Positions 28,942 to 37,261 of a DNA stretch of 61,694 nt are shown here, piece after piece. The stretch is from Pseudomonas sp. HAR-UPW-AIA-41 (GTDB lineage: Bacteria; Pseudomonadota; Gammaproteobacteria; Pseudomonadales; Pseudomonadaceae). Every line of letters begins with the position of its first letter. Position 1 is the first letter of the stretch. The stretch covers positions 1 to 61,694 of the forward strand of contig NZ_NSLB01000010.1 of assembly GCF_002304225.1 (NCBI RefSeq), given 5' to 3'. A program made the translations under genes and the position numbers. The notes below the pieces were generated by a model, which was not told the origin of the DNA, ran no database searches, and worked only from the letters and a program-made list of their open reading frames with translations.

Positions 28942-29541
28942 ATGAAAGAGCAGGAAGAAACCAGCGAAAGCAGCCTCAGCGAAGAAGAGCGCATCGAGCT
29001 GCTCGAGCATGAGGAAAAGTCCGACCGCATCTGGCTGTGGGTAGTGAGCCTGGTGGGCGGCTTTGCCTTGCTGGTCTGGCTGGTGATGAGCCTGATCAGC
29101 AGCCTGGGTGACGAAGGCGAAGTGCTGTCCGTGGATAATGTTCAAGCCATGGAGCAGCGTGTGGCGACGCTGGAAAAGAGCGTCGAACGTCTGGAAAGAC
29201 TGGTGGCCATGCAGGACGAGCAGTTAGCCAGTCTGAAAGCCAACCAGTTCACTGGCCTACATGCGCCGATTGACGACAAGAGCACGGTCGGCCGCGTGGC
29301 CCTGGTGCTGCAGGAGCAGGAAAAGGATTACCAACAGGTGATGGACGGCCTCAAGATCGGCATGCGCGATCTGGCCAATATGCTGCCGGGCTCGCGCAGC
29401 TGGCTGAGCGATTACAGCGAAGCCATCGATCAGGCCAAGGCCAGCAGTCGCAAGCGTATAACCGAGTTGCAGAAATGGGCGCTGGAGGCAAAGGGCGAGT
29501 TGCCTGCCAGGCCTACGCCGTTGGCCCCGGCAACACCCTGA
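28942..29541 (+). CDS. Membrane-anchored coiled-coil protein
   Basis: A 199-residue protein: an acidic N-terminal tail (about 27 residues), one transmembrane helix (~30-52, IWLWVVSLVGGFALLVWLVM), then a coiled coil (~65-100, AMEQRVATLEKSVERLERLV) and a helical periplasmic part. I do not recognise the family. The start at 28942 follows GGAGCGAGC. Such single-pass coiled-coil proteins often scaffold envelope complexes, but nothing here identifies a partner. Confidence 0.75.
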   Translation: MKEQEETSESSLSEEERIELLEHEEKSDRIWLWVVSLVGGFALLVWLVMSLISSLGDEGEVLSVDNVQAMEQRVATLEKSVERLERLVAMQDEQLASLKANQFTGLHAPIDDKSTVGRVALVLQEQEKDYQQVMDGLKIGMRDLANMLPGSRSWLSDYSEAIDQAKASSRKRITELQKWALEAKGELPARPTPLAPATP

Positions 29542-29544
29542 TGC

Positions 29545-30045
29545 CTAGCAGAGCGTCTTCAGCTCATCCTGAAGGCGCTGCCACTGCTGCATGACCGGCA
29601 CATTCTGAGCCGGTAACTGCAACACCTGAGGTGGCGACACCACACGCCCTCCCCGAAGAAACACTTCCTTGACCAAGCCCACGGCCATCAGCGTCTCCCC
29701 GCAACGCACCTCATGCGCGAAGTAGCAGTACTTCTCATCCCACCCCAGCAATCGGGTGCTGCAGGAAAAGCGCGCCAGAGGGGGAATCGGACGCAGATAG
29801 ACCACGTCCTGAGCCGCAATCAGCCGCGTGCGGTAAAGGCGTCGAAATGGCAAGCGGCTGGCATGCCAGAAGTCGAAGCGACCCAGCTCGAAAAAGCTCA
29901 TGAAACGGTAATTGGGCAAATGGTCGCGCCAGCCCAGATCATGCGGCCAGACACGGAAGTGCAGCCGCGAAACTGCGTGCACATCACGCGGCGCCCCACA
30001 CCAGACGCGCAACGCCAGCCAAAACAGTCGAACCAGCAGATTCAC
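29545..30045 (-). CDS. Thioesterase-superfamily (hot-dog fold) protein
   Basis: A 166-residue protein that fits the acyl-CoA thioesterase / 4-hydroxybenzoyl-CoA thioesterase-like group. It has DLGWRDHLPNYRFMSFFELG with the family's early Asp and helix, then SCSTRLLGWDEKYCYFAHEV as the central strands. A GTG start at 30043-30045 has a strong GGGAGGAGG site; an upstream ATG in frame would add a low-complexity glycine stretch and is less likely. It probably hydrolyses an acyl thioester. It is convergent with the coiled-coil membrane protein. Confidence 0.8.
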   Translation of the reverse strand: MNLLVRLFWLALRVWCGAPRDVHAVSRLHFRVWPHDLGWRDHLPNYRFMSFFELGRFDFWHASRLPFRRLYRTRLIAAQDVVYLRPIPPLARFSCSTRLLGWDEKYCYFAHEVRCGETLMAVGLVKEVFLRGGRVVSPPQVLQLPAQNVPVMQQWQRLQDELKTLC

Positions 30046-30298
30046 CGACCCACCTCCTCCCCCCGAGCAGGCGCGCATCCTGCTGGCTGCAACGATCGCT
30101 GGCAATGACTGCAGCGCCCGTGGCAATTGCCGTAACGGTCAGTAGGCCGATCCAAAGTAGGGTTCCGGCCAGCGAACTGGCGTAGTCCAAATCATGCACT
30201 AGCGTGCCAGATGCGCCGCATATGAAGCGGTACAGCACAGGGCCGGCCGTCCTGCCTTCAGCCAGCCCTGCAGACAATAACAAGATGAGGGCTTCACC

Positions 30299-31684
30299 AT
30301 GCAACGACTGCTACTTGCCTGCTGCATCAGCTCTGCCACGCTCGCCACCCCGCTGGCCCATGCGGAAACCGGGGACTACAGCTTCTGGAAAACCCTGCTC
30401 AATCTCAGCTCCCCACCACAGGCGGATAACCCGGTCCGCGCTGAACAACGCGTTGGCCCCTACCCGCTCCTGGGCAATCCCTCGGGTTTCAACAGCGGCT
30501 TCAAACCCGGCAACTATTACGCCTGGCAGAAGGTTGAACTGGCGCCGCAAACCGGTGCCGTGTGCGGCGATGGCTCGCCCTACAAGTTCTTCGTCAACCG
30601 CGTGCCCAACACCAGCAACACCATTTTTTACCTGGAGGGCGGCGGCGCCTGCTGGGACTACGAGAGCTGCAGCGGCCTCACGGGCATCCGCGGCGCACGC
30701 AACCCCAATGGCATACCGGACGATTACATGAGCCTGCTCAATCCCGGCGCCAGCCTGGCCAGTCCGTTTGTGGTACGCCTGCACCCCTGGACCCGCACCA
30801 AGAGCCAGAACTGGAACATGGTCTACGTGCCTTACTGCACCGGCGACATCTACTCCGGCGACAAGGTGGCGGTGTACAACGATCCGCAGAACCAGAAACC
30901 ACCGCTGGTATGGCACCACAACGGCCTGCGTAACATGCGGGCAATAGTCGGCTGGATGAAGGACAACATGCCACGTCCCGGACAGATGCTGACCACCGGC
31001 TGCAGCGCCGGCGGCGCCGGCAGCCTGACCAACTACGCGGCCCTGCGCCAGGACATTGCCCCCACCCGCAGCTACATGATCAACGACTCCGGTCCGGTGT
31101 TCACCGCTCCCCGCGGAGGCGACAGTGCCAGCTACCCGTCACTGCCGCTGCAGAACCTGATCCGCAGTGCCTGGGGCCTGGACAACGGCCCGCTGCAGTA
31201 CCTGCAGGCACGCGTGCCGGGTGTGGACCCGCAGAATCTGGGCACCCTGTACCCGGCGCTCTCCGCCACGCTGCCGGGAGACCGCATGGGGCACACCCAC
31301 TTCTGGCAGGACCTCAACTACTCGTCCTACTCCTATGAGCGGTTCTACCCGGAAATCGCCAACGCACCGACCCAGGCCGCCAAGGAGGCGCTGATCCATG
31401 CCAAGTGGGGTGTGGATACCCAGCGCCTGCGCAACGAGCTGGCCAACCTGCCGAATGTGGGCAGCTATCTGCCGCAGTACCGGGCCGTGAACGAGAGCCA
31501 CTGCACCAGCATCATCGAGTTCGCCAACTCGGATATTCAGGAGCAGAACCTGCAGCTTGATCACTTCATCAACAACGTCATGGAAGGCAGCGGCCCGGTC
31601 ATGGACGCCTCGGAGTCCAGCGACGTCGCCGACCGCAACAAGCCGTTCAACCTGCTCTACTACGCACTCGACCAACTGCTCTGA
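30299..31684 (+). CDS. Exported pectinacetylesterase-family (Notum-like) esterase
   Basis: A 461-residue protein with a signal peptide (cleavage near AHA-E, residue 22). The alpha/beta-hydrolase features of the pectinacetylesterase/Notum family are clear: the oxyanion region FYLEGGGACWDYESC near residue 115, VYVPYCTGDIYSGD near 180, and the nucleophile motif TTGCSAGGAGS near 240. A late NESHC probably carries the catalytic histidine. The real substrate in Pseudomonas is unknown and need not be pectin. A strong bidirectional terminator follows. Confidence 0.85.
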   Translation: MQRLLLACCISSATLATPLAHAETGDYSFWKTLLNLSSPPQADNPVRAEQRVGPYPLLGNPSGFNSGFKPGNYYAWQKVELAPQTGAVCGDGSPYKFFVNRVPNTSNTIFYLEGGGACWDYESCSGLTGIRGARNPNGIPDDYMSLLNPGASLASPFVVRLHPWTRTKSQNWNMVYVPYCTGDIYSGDKVAVYNDPQNQKPPLVWHHNGLRNMRAIVGWMKDNMPRPGQMLTTGCSAGGAGSLTNYAALRQDIAPTRSYMINDSGPVFTAPRGGDSASYPSLPLQNLIRSAWGLDNGPLQYLQARVPGVDPQNLGTLYPALSATLPGDRMGHTHFWQDLNYSSYSYERFYPEIANAPTQAAKEALIHAKWGVDTQRLRNELANLPNVGSYLPQYRAVNESHCTSIIEFANSDIQEQNLQLDHFINNVMEGSGPVMDASESSDVADRNKPFNLLYYALDQLL

Positions 31685-31702
31685 CAGCCGGTCAGCAAAC
31701 AA

Positions 31703-31730
31703 GAAGGGGGCCCTGAGGCCCCCTTCTCTT
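31703..31730. terminator. Bidirectional terminator
   Basis: A ten-base perfect stem GAAGGGGGCC / GGCCCCCTTC with a CTGA loop lies between the esterase and the convergent chaperone-like gene, followed by TCTT on the plus strand. Confidence 0.75.
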
Positions 31731-31741
31731 GAATCACAGCG

Positions 31742-32389
31742 CTACTGATAACTCTGCTCGCGGGCCTCCTGCAGGCGTTGCCGCAGGTACTCATCCCGGC
31801 TCAACCCACCCGGAATGCTCTGCAGCGCCAGCACTTCGCTGACGATGGCCTTTTCCCGTTCCTTGTAGGCCACAAAGCGCTGATCCGCCTGCACAGGACG
31901 CTGAGCCTCACGCGCGGCACTGCGCGCCTGGTAACGTGCCACCAGCGCTTCGGCGGCCGCCTTCTGCGCCGTCTCATCCGGGTTGGTGGCCTTGATCAGG
32001 CCCAGCTGCAGCAACAATGCCTCACTGAGCGCCAGCTCGCCCTGCGCCTCACGCTCATCGATGGCCAGCGCCAGCGCCTGGGCCTGCTCGTCGCGCTGGG
32101 ACGCAAGCAGTTGATCTGCCGTCGCCATGAACTGCCGGTACTGGTCGTGAAAGACCTGCCGGGCCTCATAGGCCCTGACCGCTGCCGGATCAGGCAGACC
32201 GGCCACCGGCGCAGTATCCGCCGGTTCCGCCGCAGAGGACGGAGGCAACGCAGTGGTTTGCCCCCCGGCAACCGTGGCAGTCGATGGCACGCTCGGCGTG
32301 TCCGGAGAAGTGGCGGTGAACCACAAGCTGGCGCCAACCGCCAGGACGGCGCTCACTGTGCCCAGCATCAGATACACACGTGTCTGCAT
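31742..32389 (-). CDS. Exported protein resembling lipase/phospholipase chaperones
   Basis: A 215-residue protein with an N-terminal signal anchor (~1-27) and a Pro/Thr/Ala-rich linker. A long helical domain (~70-215) contains VARYQARSAAREAQRPVQA and ends SIPGGLSRDEYLRQRLQEAR. The long-helix layout and terminal motif recall membrane-anchored lipase chaperones (Lif) and the PlcR phospholipase accessory protein of P. aeruginosa. It is convergent with the exported esterase, but whether it folds that or another enzyme is not shown. The family call is tentative. Confidence 0.6.
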   Translation of the reverse strand: MQTRVYLMLGTVSAVLAVGASLWFTATSPDTPSVPSTATVAGGQTTALPPSSAAEPADTAPVAGLPDPAAVRAYEARQVFHDQYRQFMATADQLLASQRDEQAQALALAIDEREAQGELALSEALLLQLGLIKATNPDETAQKAAAEALVARYQARSAAREAQRPVQADQRFVAYKEREKAIVSEVLALQSIPGGLSRDEYLRQRLQEAREQSYQ

Positions 32390-32540
32390 GGAACCTCCGG
32401 CGTCAAATGGACCCGACCAGTAAAGGTCAAACTGAACGAACGTGCCAACAAACCAACGATAGCTGCGCTCTTGTGGACTGGTTAATTAACAGCCAGACGG
32501 CCGGAGCCTGCGCCTGGACTGGGCTGTAGCGTAGGCCGCA

Positions 32541-32705
32541 CAGCTTATCCACAAGGAGCTGCACAGCCACTGTGTTTAACTATTCGGCAAGCTGCTGAAA
32601 TCGTTCAAAAAAACAGCAGACGACGGGACCCCGCGGCGTTTCTGGGCTAGCCACAGGCATGGACAGCTTATCCACAGGGCCATCCACGCCTGTTGGGGGT
32701 AACAC
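32541..32705. repeat. Intergenic module A with DnaA-box-like ends
   Basis: This lies in the 322-base gap (32390-32711), the rest of which shows nothing else. The module starts CTTATCCACAAGG, holds CTGTGTTTAACT (32570-32581), then TCAAAAAAA, an imperfect GC hairpin, and ends GCTTATCCACAGGGCCATCC. It is related, in the same orientation, to 34408-34568. Read on the minus strand the hairpin is followed by a T-run, so it also acts as the probable terminator of the SDR gene ending at 32712. Confidence 0.65.
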
Positions 32706-32711
32706 ACTGGA

Positions 32712-33311
32712 TCAGCGCATTTGGTACACCTGCCCGGTCTGCGCGCCCTCCACACTGCGCACATAACCCAGTGCCGCCTCGGCAGCCGGAATCGGCTTGA
32801 AGCCACGGAAATACGGGGCATAGCCCGGCATCGACTCGCTGACCACGGTAGGGCTGACGCTGTTCACTCGCAGACCCCGCGGCAACTCGATGGCCGCCCC
32901 ACGGACAAAGCCGTCAATCGCCGCGTTGACCATGCTGGCCGAGCTGCCAAAGCGAATCGGTTCGTCGCTGAGGATGCCCGAGGTCAGGGTGAAGGAGCCG
33001 CCGTCCGTGATGAACTCACGGCCGATCAGCACCAGATTGACCTGACCCATCAGCTTGTCGCGCAGCCCGATCAGATATTCCGCCTCGGTCATTTCCGCGA
33101 GCGCGCCGAAGTGCAGATTGCCGGTCGCACTGACCAGCGCATCGAAGGATCCGACCTGTTCGAACAGCCGGCGGATCGAGCCGCTGTCGGTGATGTCGAC
33201 CTGCAGGTCGCCGCTCTGCCGGCCAACCCGGATGATCTGGTGACGCTCGCTCAATGCCGCATCGATGGCCTGGCCCAGGGTGCCGCTGGCACCGATAAGA
33301 ACAATCTTCAT
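32712..33311 (-). CDS. Short-chain dehydrogenase-like protein, atypical active site
   Basis: A 199-residue Rossmann protein: MKIVLIGASGTLGQAIDAAL is the nucleotide-binding loop, and SVSPTVVSESMPGY follows the active-site region. The canonical Y-x3-K is absent; the matching stretch reads SSASMVNAAIDGF, as in other members of this small-SDR group I recall, so it may bind NAD(P) without classical catalysis. The ATG at 33309-33311 starts at the conserved MK. It is divergent from a LysR regulator, a pairing often conserved in Pseudomonas. Confidence 0.85.
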   Translation of the reverse strand: MKIVLIGASGTLGQAIDAALSERHQIIRVGRQSGDLQVDITDSGSIRRLFEQVGSFDALVSATGNLHFGALAEMTEAEYLIGLRDKLMGQVNLVLIGREFITDGGSFTLTSGILSDEPIRFGSSASMVNAAIDGFVRGAAIELPRGLRVNSVSPTVVSESMPGYAPYFRGFKPIPAAEAALGYVRSVEGAQTGQVYQMR

Positions 33312-33407
33312 GACACTGACTCCATACGCTGGTGAGGACTGACAAGGCCAGTGTAGAGTCGGGCTTTGCACAGATAATCCACCCAATCACGAACCTTTGG
33401 TTTCCAT

Positions 33408-34346
33408 ATGGAAACAATCATACCCAGCCTCGATGACCTCGCCGCCTTTGCCCACCTGATCGAAGCCGGCAGCTTTACTGCTGCCGCCGAAGGGCTGGGC
33501 TGCAGCAAGGGCCAGTTATCCAAGCGCATCAGTTCGCTTGAGCAGCAGCTCGGCACGCGCCTGCTGCACCGCACCACACGCCGGCTGCATCTGACCGCCG
33601 CGGGGCAGGCGCTGCTGCCCGAGGCTCAGGCGCTGGCCCGTCAGGGGCAACTCGCCCTGCAGCGCATTGCCGAGGTGCAGGATCAGCCCAGCGGCACCCT
33701 GCGCCTGAGTGTGCCGGTGTCGCTGGGGGAAACCTTTTTCGACGGCCTGCTGCTGGAGTTCTGCCGGCAGTACCCGGGAATCCGCATCGAACTGGATCTG
33801 TTCAACGGCTATCGCGACCTGCTGCGTGACGGTTTCGATCTGGCGATCCGCTCGGGGCGTAATCTGGATGAGCGGCTGGTGGCCCGCCCGCTGTTCTCCA
33901 TGGAGGAAATCACCTGCGCGACGCCAACCTACCTGGCGCAAAACGGTGAGCCGGCCGATCCGCAGGCGCTGGCCGGCCACAACTGCCTGCTCAACAGTCA
34001 TTACAGCGGCTATGAGGAGTGGCTGTACCACCGGCAACACGATGTAGAGCGCATCCGGGTCAAGGGTCATCTGGCCAGCAACCACTACAGCCTGTTGAAG
34101 AAGGCCGCGCTCAACCACGCCGGCATCGCCCGCCTGCCCTCCTACATGCTGCATCAGGAGCTGGCCGCCGGAGAGCTGGTCTGGTTGCTACGCGACTACC
34201 GGACACAACAGACACCGGTTTTTCTGGTGCATCCCTGGCAGGGCCGCCTGCCACGGCGGGCCGAAGCGCTGGTGGACTATCTGCTCGACTGGTTCCGCCA
34301 CAGCCAGGCGCTGCTCAACGGGCTGGAGCAGGTGAAACACCGCTGA
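33408..34346 (+). CDS. LysR-family transcriptional regulator
   Basis: A 312-residue LysR protein of the CrgA/DsdC-like subgroup. The helix-turn-helix covers residues ~8-65 (FTAAAEGLGCSKGQLSKRIS), and LRLSVPVSLGETFFDGLLLE starts the effector domain. It is divergent from the atypical SDR gene, with a 96-base shared promoter, and probably controls it. The pair as a whole is bracketed by two related intergenic modules. Confidence 0.88.
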   Translation: METIIPSLDDLAAFAHLIEAGSFTAAAEGLGCSKGQLSKRISSLEQQLGTRLLHRTTRRLHLTAAGQALLPEAQALARQGQLALQRIAEVQDQPSGTLRLSVPVSLGETFFDGLLLEFCRQYPGIRIELDLFNGYRDLLRDGFDLAIRSGRNLDERLVARPLFSMEEITCATPTYLAQNGEPADPQALAGHNCLLNSHYSGYEEWLYHRQHDVERIRVKGHLASNHYSLLKKAALNHAGIARLPSYMLHQELAAGELVWLLRDYRTQQTPVFLVHPWQGRLPRRAEALVDYLLDWFRHSQALLNGLEQVKHR

Positions 34347-34407
34347 GCGTTTTTTGTGCAACCTCCTGCACGCCCCGCCAACCGGGGCCTGTGCACAACT
34401 ACCCCAA

Positions 34408-34568
34408 GCTTATGCACAGGCTGGCGCACAGCTGCTGTGTTTAACTCACAGGCTAACTCTCTGATATTGCTCAAAAACAAACGCCCCGCGGGAAGCCGCG
34501 GGGCGTCTGGGGTGTAGCCGGCTGTCCAGCGCTTATCCACAGAGCCATCCAGTGCTCACGGGGATAAC
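34408..34568. repeat. Intergenic module B with DnaA-box-like ends
   Basis: This is part of the 376-base gene-free stretch 34347-34722. It starts GCTTATGCACAGG and has CTGTGTTTAACT (34434-34445), CTCAAAAAC, a perfect GC hairpin and GCTTATCCACAGAGCCATCC. It is related to module A at 32541-32705. The words TTATGCACA and TTATCCACA match the DnaA-box consensus TTATNCACA, but they could simply be part of this repeat. Confidence 0.65.
34476..34506 (-). terminator. Terminator downstream of the PhoX-like gene
   Basis: An eleven-base perfect stem, ACGCCCCGCGG / CCGCGGGGCGT, with a four-base loop is followed on the minus strand by TTTGTTTTTG. It lies within module B, beyond the MITE-like element, and is the best terminator for the minus-strand phosphatase gene. 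Confidence 0.7.
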
Positions 34569-34580
34569 CGCAGACCGCCT

Positions 34581-34725
34581 AAGAACCTGTTCAGAGTCTG
34601 CTGCGCGTCGGCCAGGCGTCGTTAAAAACAGGCTCAGACTGCTCATTTACCACTCGTAAACTCCGCATCCTCACCTGTTTTTGCCTAGCCTGACTCTAGC
34701 TCGCAAGACTTTGCACAGGCTCTTA
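34581..34725. mobile_element. MITE-like element, intact copy
   Basis: About 145 bases with imperfect terminal inverted repeats. The left end reads TAAGAACCTGTTCAGAGTCT and the right end, complemented, TAAGAGCCTGTGCAAAGTCT. It encodes nothing. A related but degraded copy lies in the opposite orientation at about 52970-53112. The right end contains the TAA stop of the PhoX-like gene. No clear target duplication was seen. Confidence 0.65.
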
Positions 34726-36708
34726 CAGCAAGCGTTTGCGGTCTTCGCGGGTGATGATCACCGTAGCCGAACGCGGGCGCTTGCCGGGGCCATCCGGCCA
34801 GGTGCTGAGTAGGTTGTTGGCCGTCGATCCTTCACCGGGGTGCTGCACGTTGATGAACAGCGTGCGGAAGTCCGGGGTGGCGGTAATGCCGGTGATCTCG
34901 GCGCCCAGCGGGCCGACCAGGAAGCGCTTCATCTCACCCGTGCGCGGATCGGCCACCAGCATCTGGTTGTTGCCGAACGGGCCGCTGGCCAGTTGGCTGC
35001 CACTCATGTCGGTCTGAATCCACAGCCGGCCATCCTCGTCGAACCACAGACCATCCGGGCTGGCGAGCATGTTGTCGGCGCCCAGCGCCTGGCCGTTCGG
35101 TCCACGGCTGTCGCTCTCCGGGCCGGCCAGCAGGAACAGGTCCCAGGCAAAACGCACACCGCTGTTGTCGCGGCGCTCTTCACGCCAGCGGATGATGTGG
35201 CCGTAGGCATTCTTCACCCGCGGGTTGGCGGCATCGGCCGTGGTCCGCGCGCTGTTGTTGGTCAGGGTGAAGTACACCTCGTTGCTGTCCGGGTGCACCG
35301 CGCCCCACTCCGGGCGGTCCATCTTGGTTGCACCGGCAATGTCGGCAGCCAGGCGGGTGTTGATCAGCACCTCGCCCTGATCGGCGAAGCTGACCCCGGC
35401 GGCCGCACAGGCCTGCTGGAATGCCGCATCCTGCAGGTCCAGCGCCAGCCAGTCGCCGCTGCCATCGGCATTGAAACGCGCCGCGTAGAGCACACCGTCG
35501 TCCAGCAGGCGGCCATCGCTGCGGCCGGGACGGTACTTGCCCCGGCTGACGTATTTGTAGATGTATTCGTTCTGCGCATCGTCGCCGGAATAGCAGACCA
35601 CCGGTTTGCCGGCGCGTGGTTTGGCAAACACCAGGCCTTCGTGGGCGAAGCGGCCGAGGGCACTGCGCTTGACCGGCACCGAGTCCGGGTCGAACGGATC
35701 GATCTCGACGATCCAGCCGAAATGGTTGGGCTCGTTGCGGTAGTCAGCGCGGGCATCTGCGCCCTTGCGCGTGGCATCGAAGCGCTCGAATTCGTCGCCG
35801 CTCAGGGTGTCCCAGCCGAAGCGGCTGCTGTTGCGCAGGCCATAGCGCTTGAGTTCGCGCGGCAGGTCGCTGTCGCGGCTGGCGAAATAGCCCGCCCAGT
35901 TTTCCTCGCAGGTCACGTAGGTGCCCCAGGGCGTGAAGCCGCTGGCGCAGTTGTTCTGCGTACCGCGGCTGGCGGTGCCTTCCGGGCTGTAGCGGGTGCG
36001 CAGCAGCGCGTGACCGCGCGCCGGGCCGCTCATCTGCATCGGCGTGGCGGCGGTGATGCGGCGGTTGCGGGCGCTGGGCTGCACCTGCCATTCGCCACGC
36101 ACATCGCGGCGGATCTCGACCACGGAGACGCCGTGGGCATTGATCTCCTTGCGCACCTCTTCGGCACTTACGCGCTTGCCGTCGACCACGCTCGGGCCGT
36201 TGGGGTGCAGCAGCGGCGCATCGATGTACTCGTGGTTGAGCACCAGCAGGCCGTGCCGCGAGTTCAGTCCGGCGCCATATTGGGCATCGATGGGGAAGAA
36301 GTGCATGCCGTCATGGTGCATGCCGATCTGCTCGGCCTGATCCTGAGCGCTGTTGCTGGCGTCCTCGAGGAACGCCGGATAGCCGCCGGTAATCGGTGTG
36401 CCCCATGGAATGAACGGCGTGGCACGGTAACCGGCCGGCACGCTGATGCCGTCGGCGCGGCTGACCGGCACGGCAGTGAACGGCAGGCGGTTGCGCCGGC
36501 CGAACGGCGGCAGATGGCGCTCACCGGCCTGGCTCTCAGCCGGCAGGCCGACGCCCAGAAAACCCAGCACGCCGAGCGCGGCGCCACCGGCGAGAATCTG
36601 CCGGCGGCGGCCGTCGATCAGCTCGTTGAAGTGCGGATTGTGCGAATGGTTGCTCGGTGCTTCGTCGCCGTTACCGAACAGCACAGCGTTGTTCTCATCA
36701 TGGGACAC
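34723..36708 (-). CDS. PhoX-family alkaline phosphatase (DUF839), Tat-exported
   Basis: A 661-residue protein with a twin-arginine signal at ~33-62 (RRRQILAGGAALGVLGFLGV). PhoX-family features include LNHEYIDAPLLH, NCASGFTPWGTYVTCEENWA, GLVFAKPRAGKPVVCYSGDD and NMLASPDGLWFDEDGRLWIQ. PhoX enzymes are periplasmic calcium/iron phosphatases that release phosphate from esters. The stop TAA lies in the end of the MITE-like element, so the C-terminus may have been altered by its insertion. It is monocistronic. Confidence 0.88.
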   Translation of the reverse strand: MSHDENNAVLFGNGDEAPSNHSHNPHFNELIDGRRRQILAGGAALGVLGFLGVGLPAESQAGERHLPPFGRRNRLPFTAVPVSRADGISVPAGYRATPFIPWGTPITGGYPAFLEDASNSAQDQAEQIGMHHDGMHFFPIDAQYGAGLNSRHGLLVLNHEYIDAPLLHPNGPSVVDGKRVSAEEVRKEINAHGVSVVEIRRDVRGEWQVQPSARNRRITAATPMQMSGPARGHALLRTRYSPEGTASRGTQNNCASGFTPWGTYVTCEENWAGYFASRDSDLPRELKRYGLRNSSRFGWDTLSGDEFERFDATRKGADARADYRNEPNHFGWIVEIDPFDPDSVPVKRSALGRFAHEGLVFAKPRAGKPVVCYSGDDAQNEYIYKYVSRGKYRPGRSDGRLLDDGVLYAARFNADGSGDWLALDLQDAAFQQACAAAGVSFADQGEVLINTRLAADIAGATKMDRPEWGAVHPDSNEVYFTLTNNSARTTADAANPRVKNAYGHIIRWREERRDNSGVRFAWDLFLLAGPESDSRGPNGQALGADNMLASPDGLWFDEDGRLWIQTDMSGSQLASGPFGNNQMLVADPRTGEMKRFLVGPLGAEITGITATPDFRTLFINVQHPGEGSTANNLLSTWPDGPGKRPRSATVIITREDRKRLL

Positions 36709-36812
36709 GGTTGGCTCCTTGCAGAAGGTGGGTTGCAGGAACCTTGACGCTAATGGGCGAAAGCGACGACTTGGTGACGCTTTGGTTGCAGAGCCGGCGA
36801 ATTTACCGGGGG

Positions 36813-37252
36813 TCAGGCACGCAGGGCGTATTGCTCAGCCATCAGCCGCGCGTCGAGCAGCGCATGGTGGGGAACCTGCGACTCCTCCAGCCCGGCAGCA
36901 GGCCGCGAATCTCGCGACTGAGGATGCCGGACGGCAGCGGCGCCGGAGCAAGCAGTTCCAGCAGCAGCGGCCAGTCCCAAGCCAGGGCGTCACTGATGAT
37001 TTCGGCCCCGGCATAGCCTTCGAGAAAGCTCAGCAGCATGCTGCGCGCCTGCTCCCGCGACACCCCCTGGGCGGGCAGATCGAGCTGCGGCAGGACGATC
37101 TGCACGACAAACTCGGAGCAGTCCTCCAGAGCCCAGCCGTCGCGGAGCTCCACGTAGCACTCGGGCCCCGCCGGATCGACCAGCGCCAGACTGATCAGGC
37201 GCCGGTGCCGGCTGAGGGAGGTGAACTCGGTATCGAGGAAGAGGGTCGTCAC
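36813..37252 (-). pseudogene. DnaQ-type 3'-5' exonuclease, 1-base frameshift
   Basis: The N-terminus TLFLDTEFTSLSRHRRLISL holds the ExoI motif (DTEFT). Around residue 122 the frame slips: the current frame ends 19 residues later, while the next frame continues LEESQVPHHALLDARLMAEQ and YALRA to a stop at 36813-36815. That second stretch carries the H-x4-D ExoIII motif essential for catalysis. One base is missing near 36889-36893; restoring it gives about 146 residues. As sequenced the enzyme would be inactive. It is ten bases downstream of the VOC gene end boundary but on the same strand. Confidence 0.8.
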
Positions 37253-37261
37253 GGGCCGGCA

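Noticed and set aside
29984..30199. Minus-strand frame with one good hydrophobic helix upstream of the thioesterase
   Set aside because: It would need a GTG start without a ribosome-binding site and runs through the strong site of the thioesterase gene. It may be a relic of a membrane protein but cannot be supported.
32541..34568. Replication origin suggested by TTATCCACA words
   Set aside because: There is no dnaA, dnaN or rpmH nearby, no AT-rich unwinding stretch, and the words fall in two related repeats that also hold terminators.
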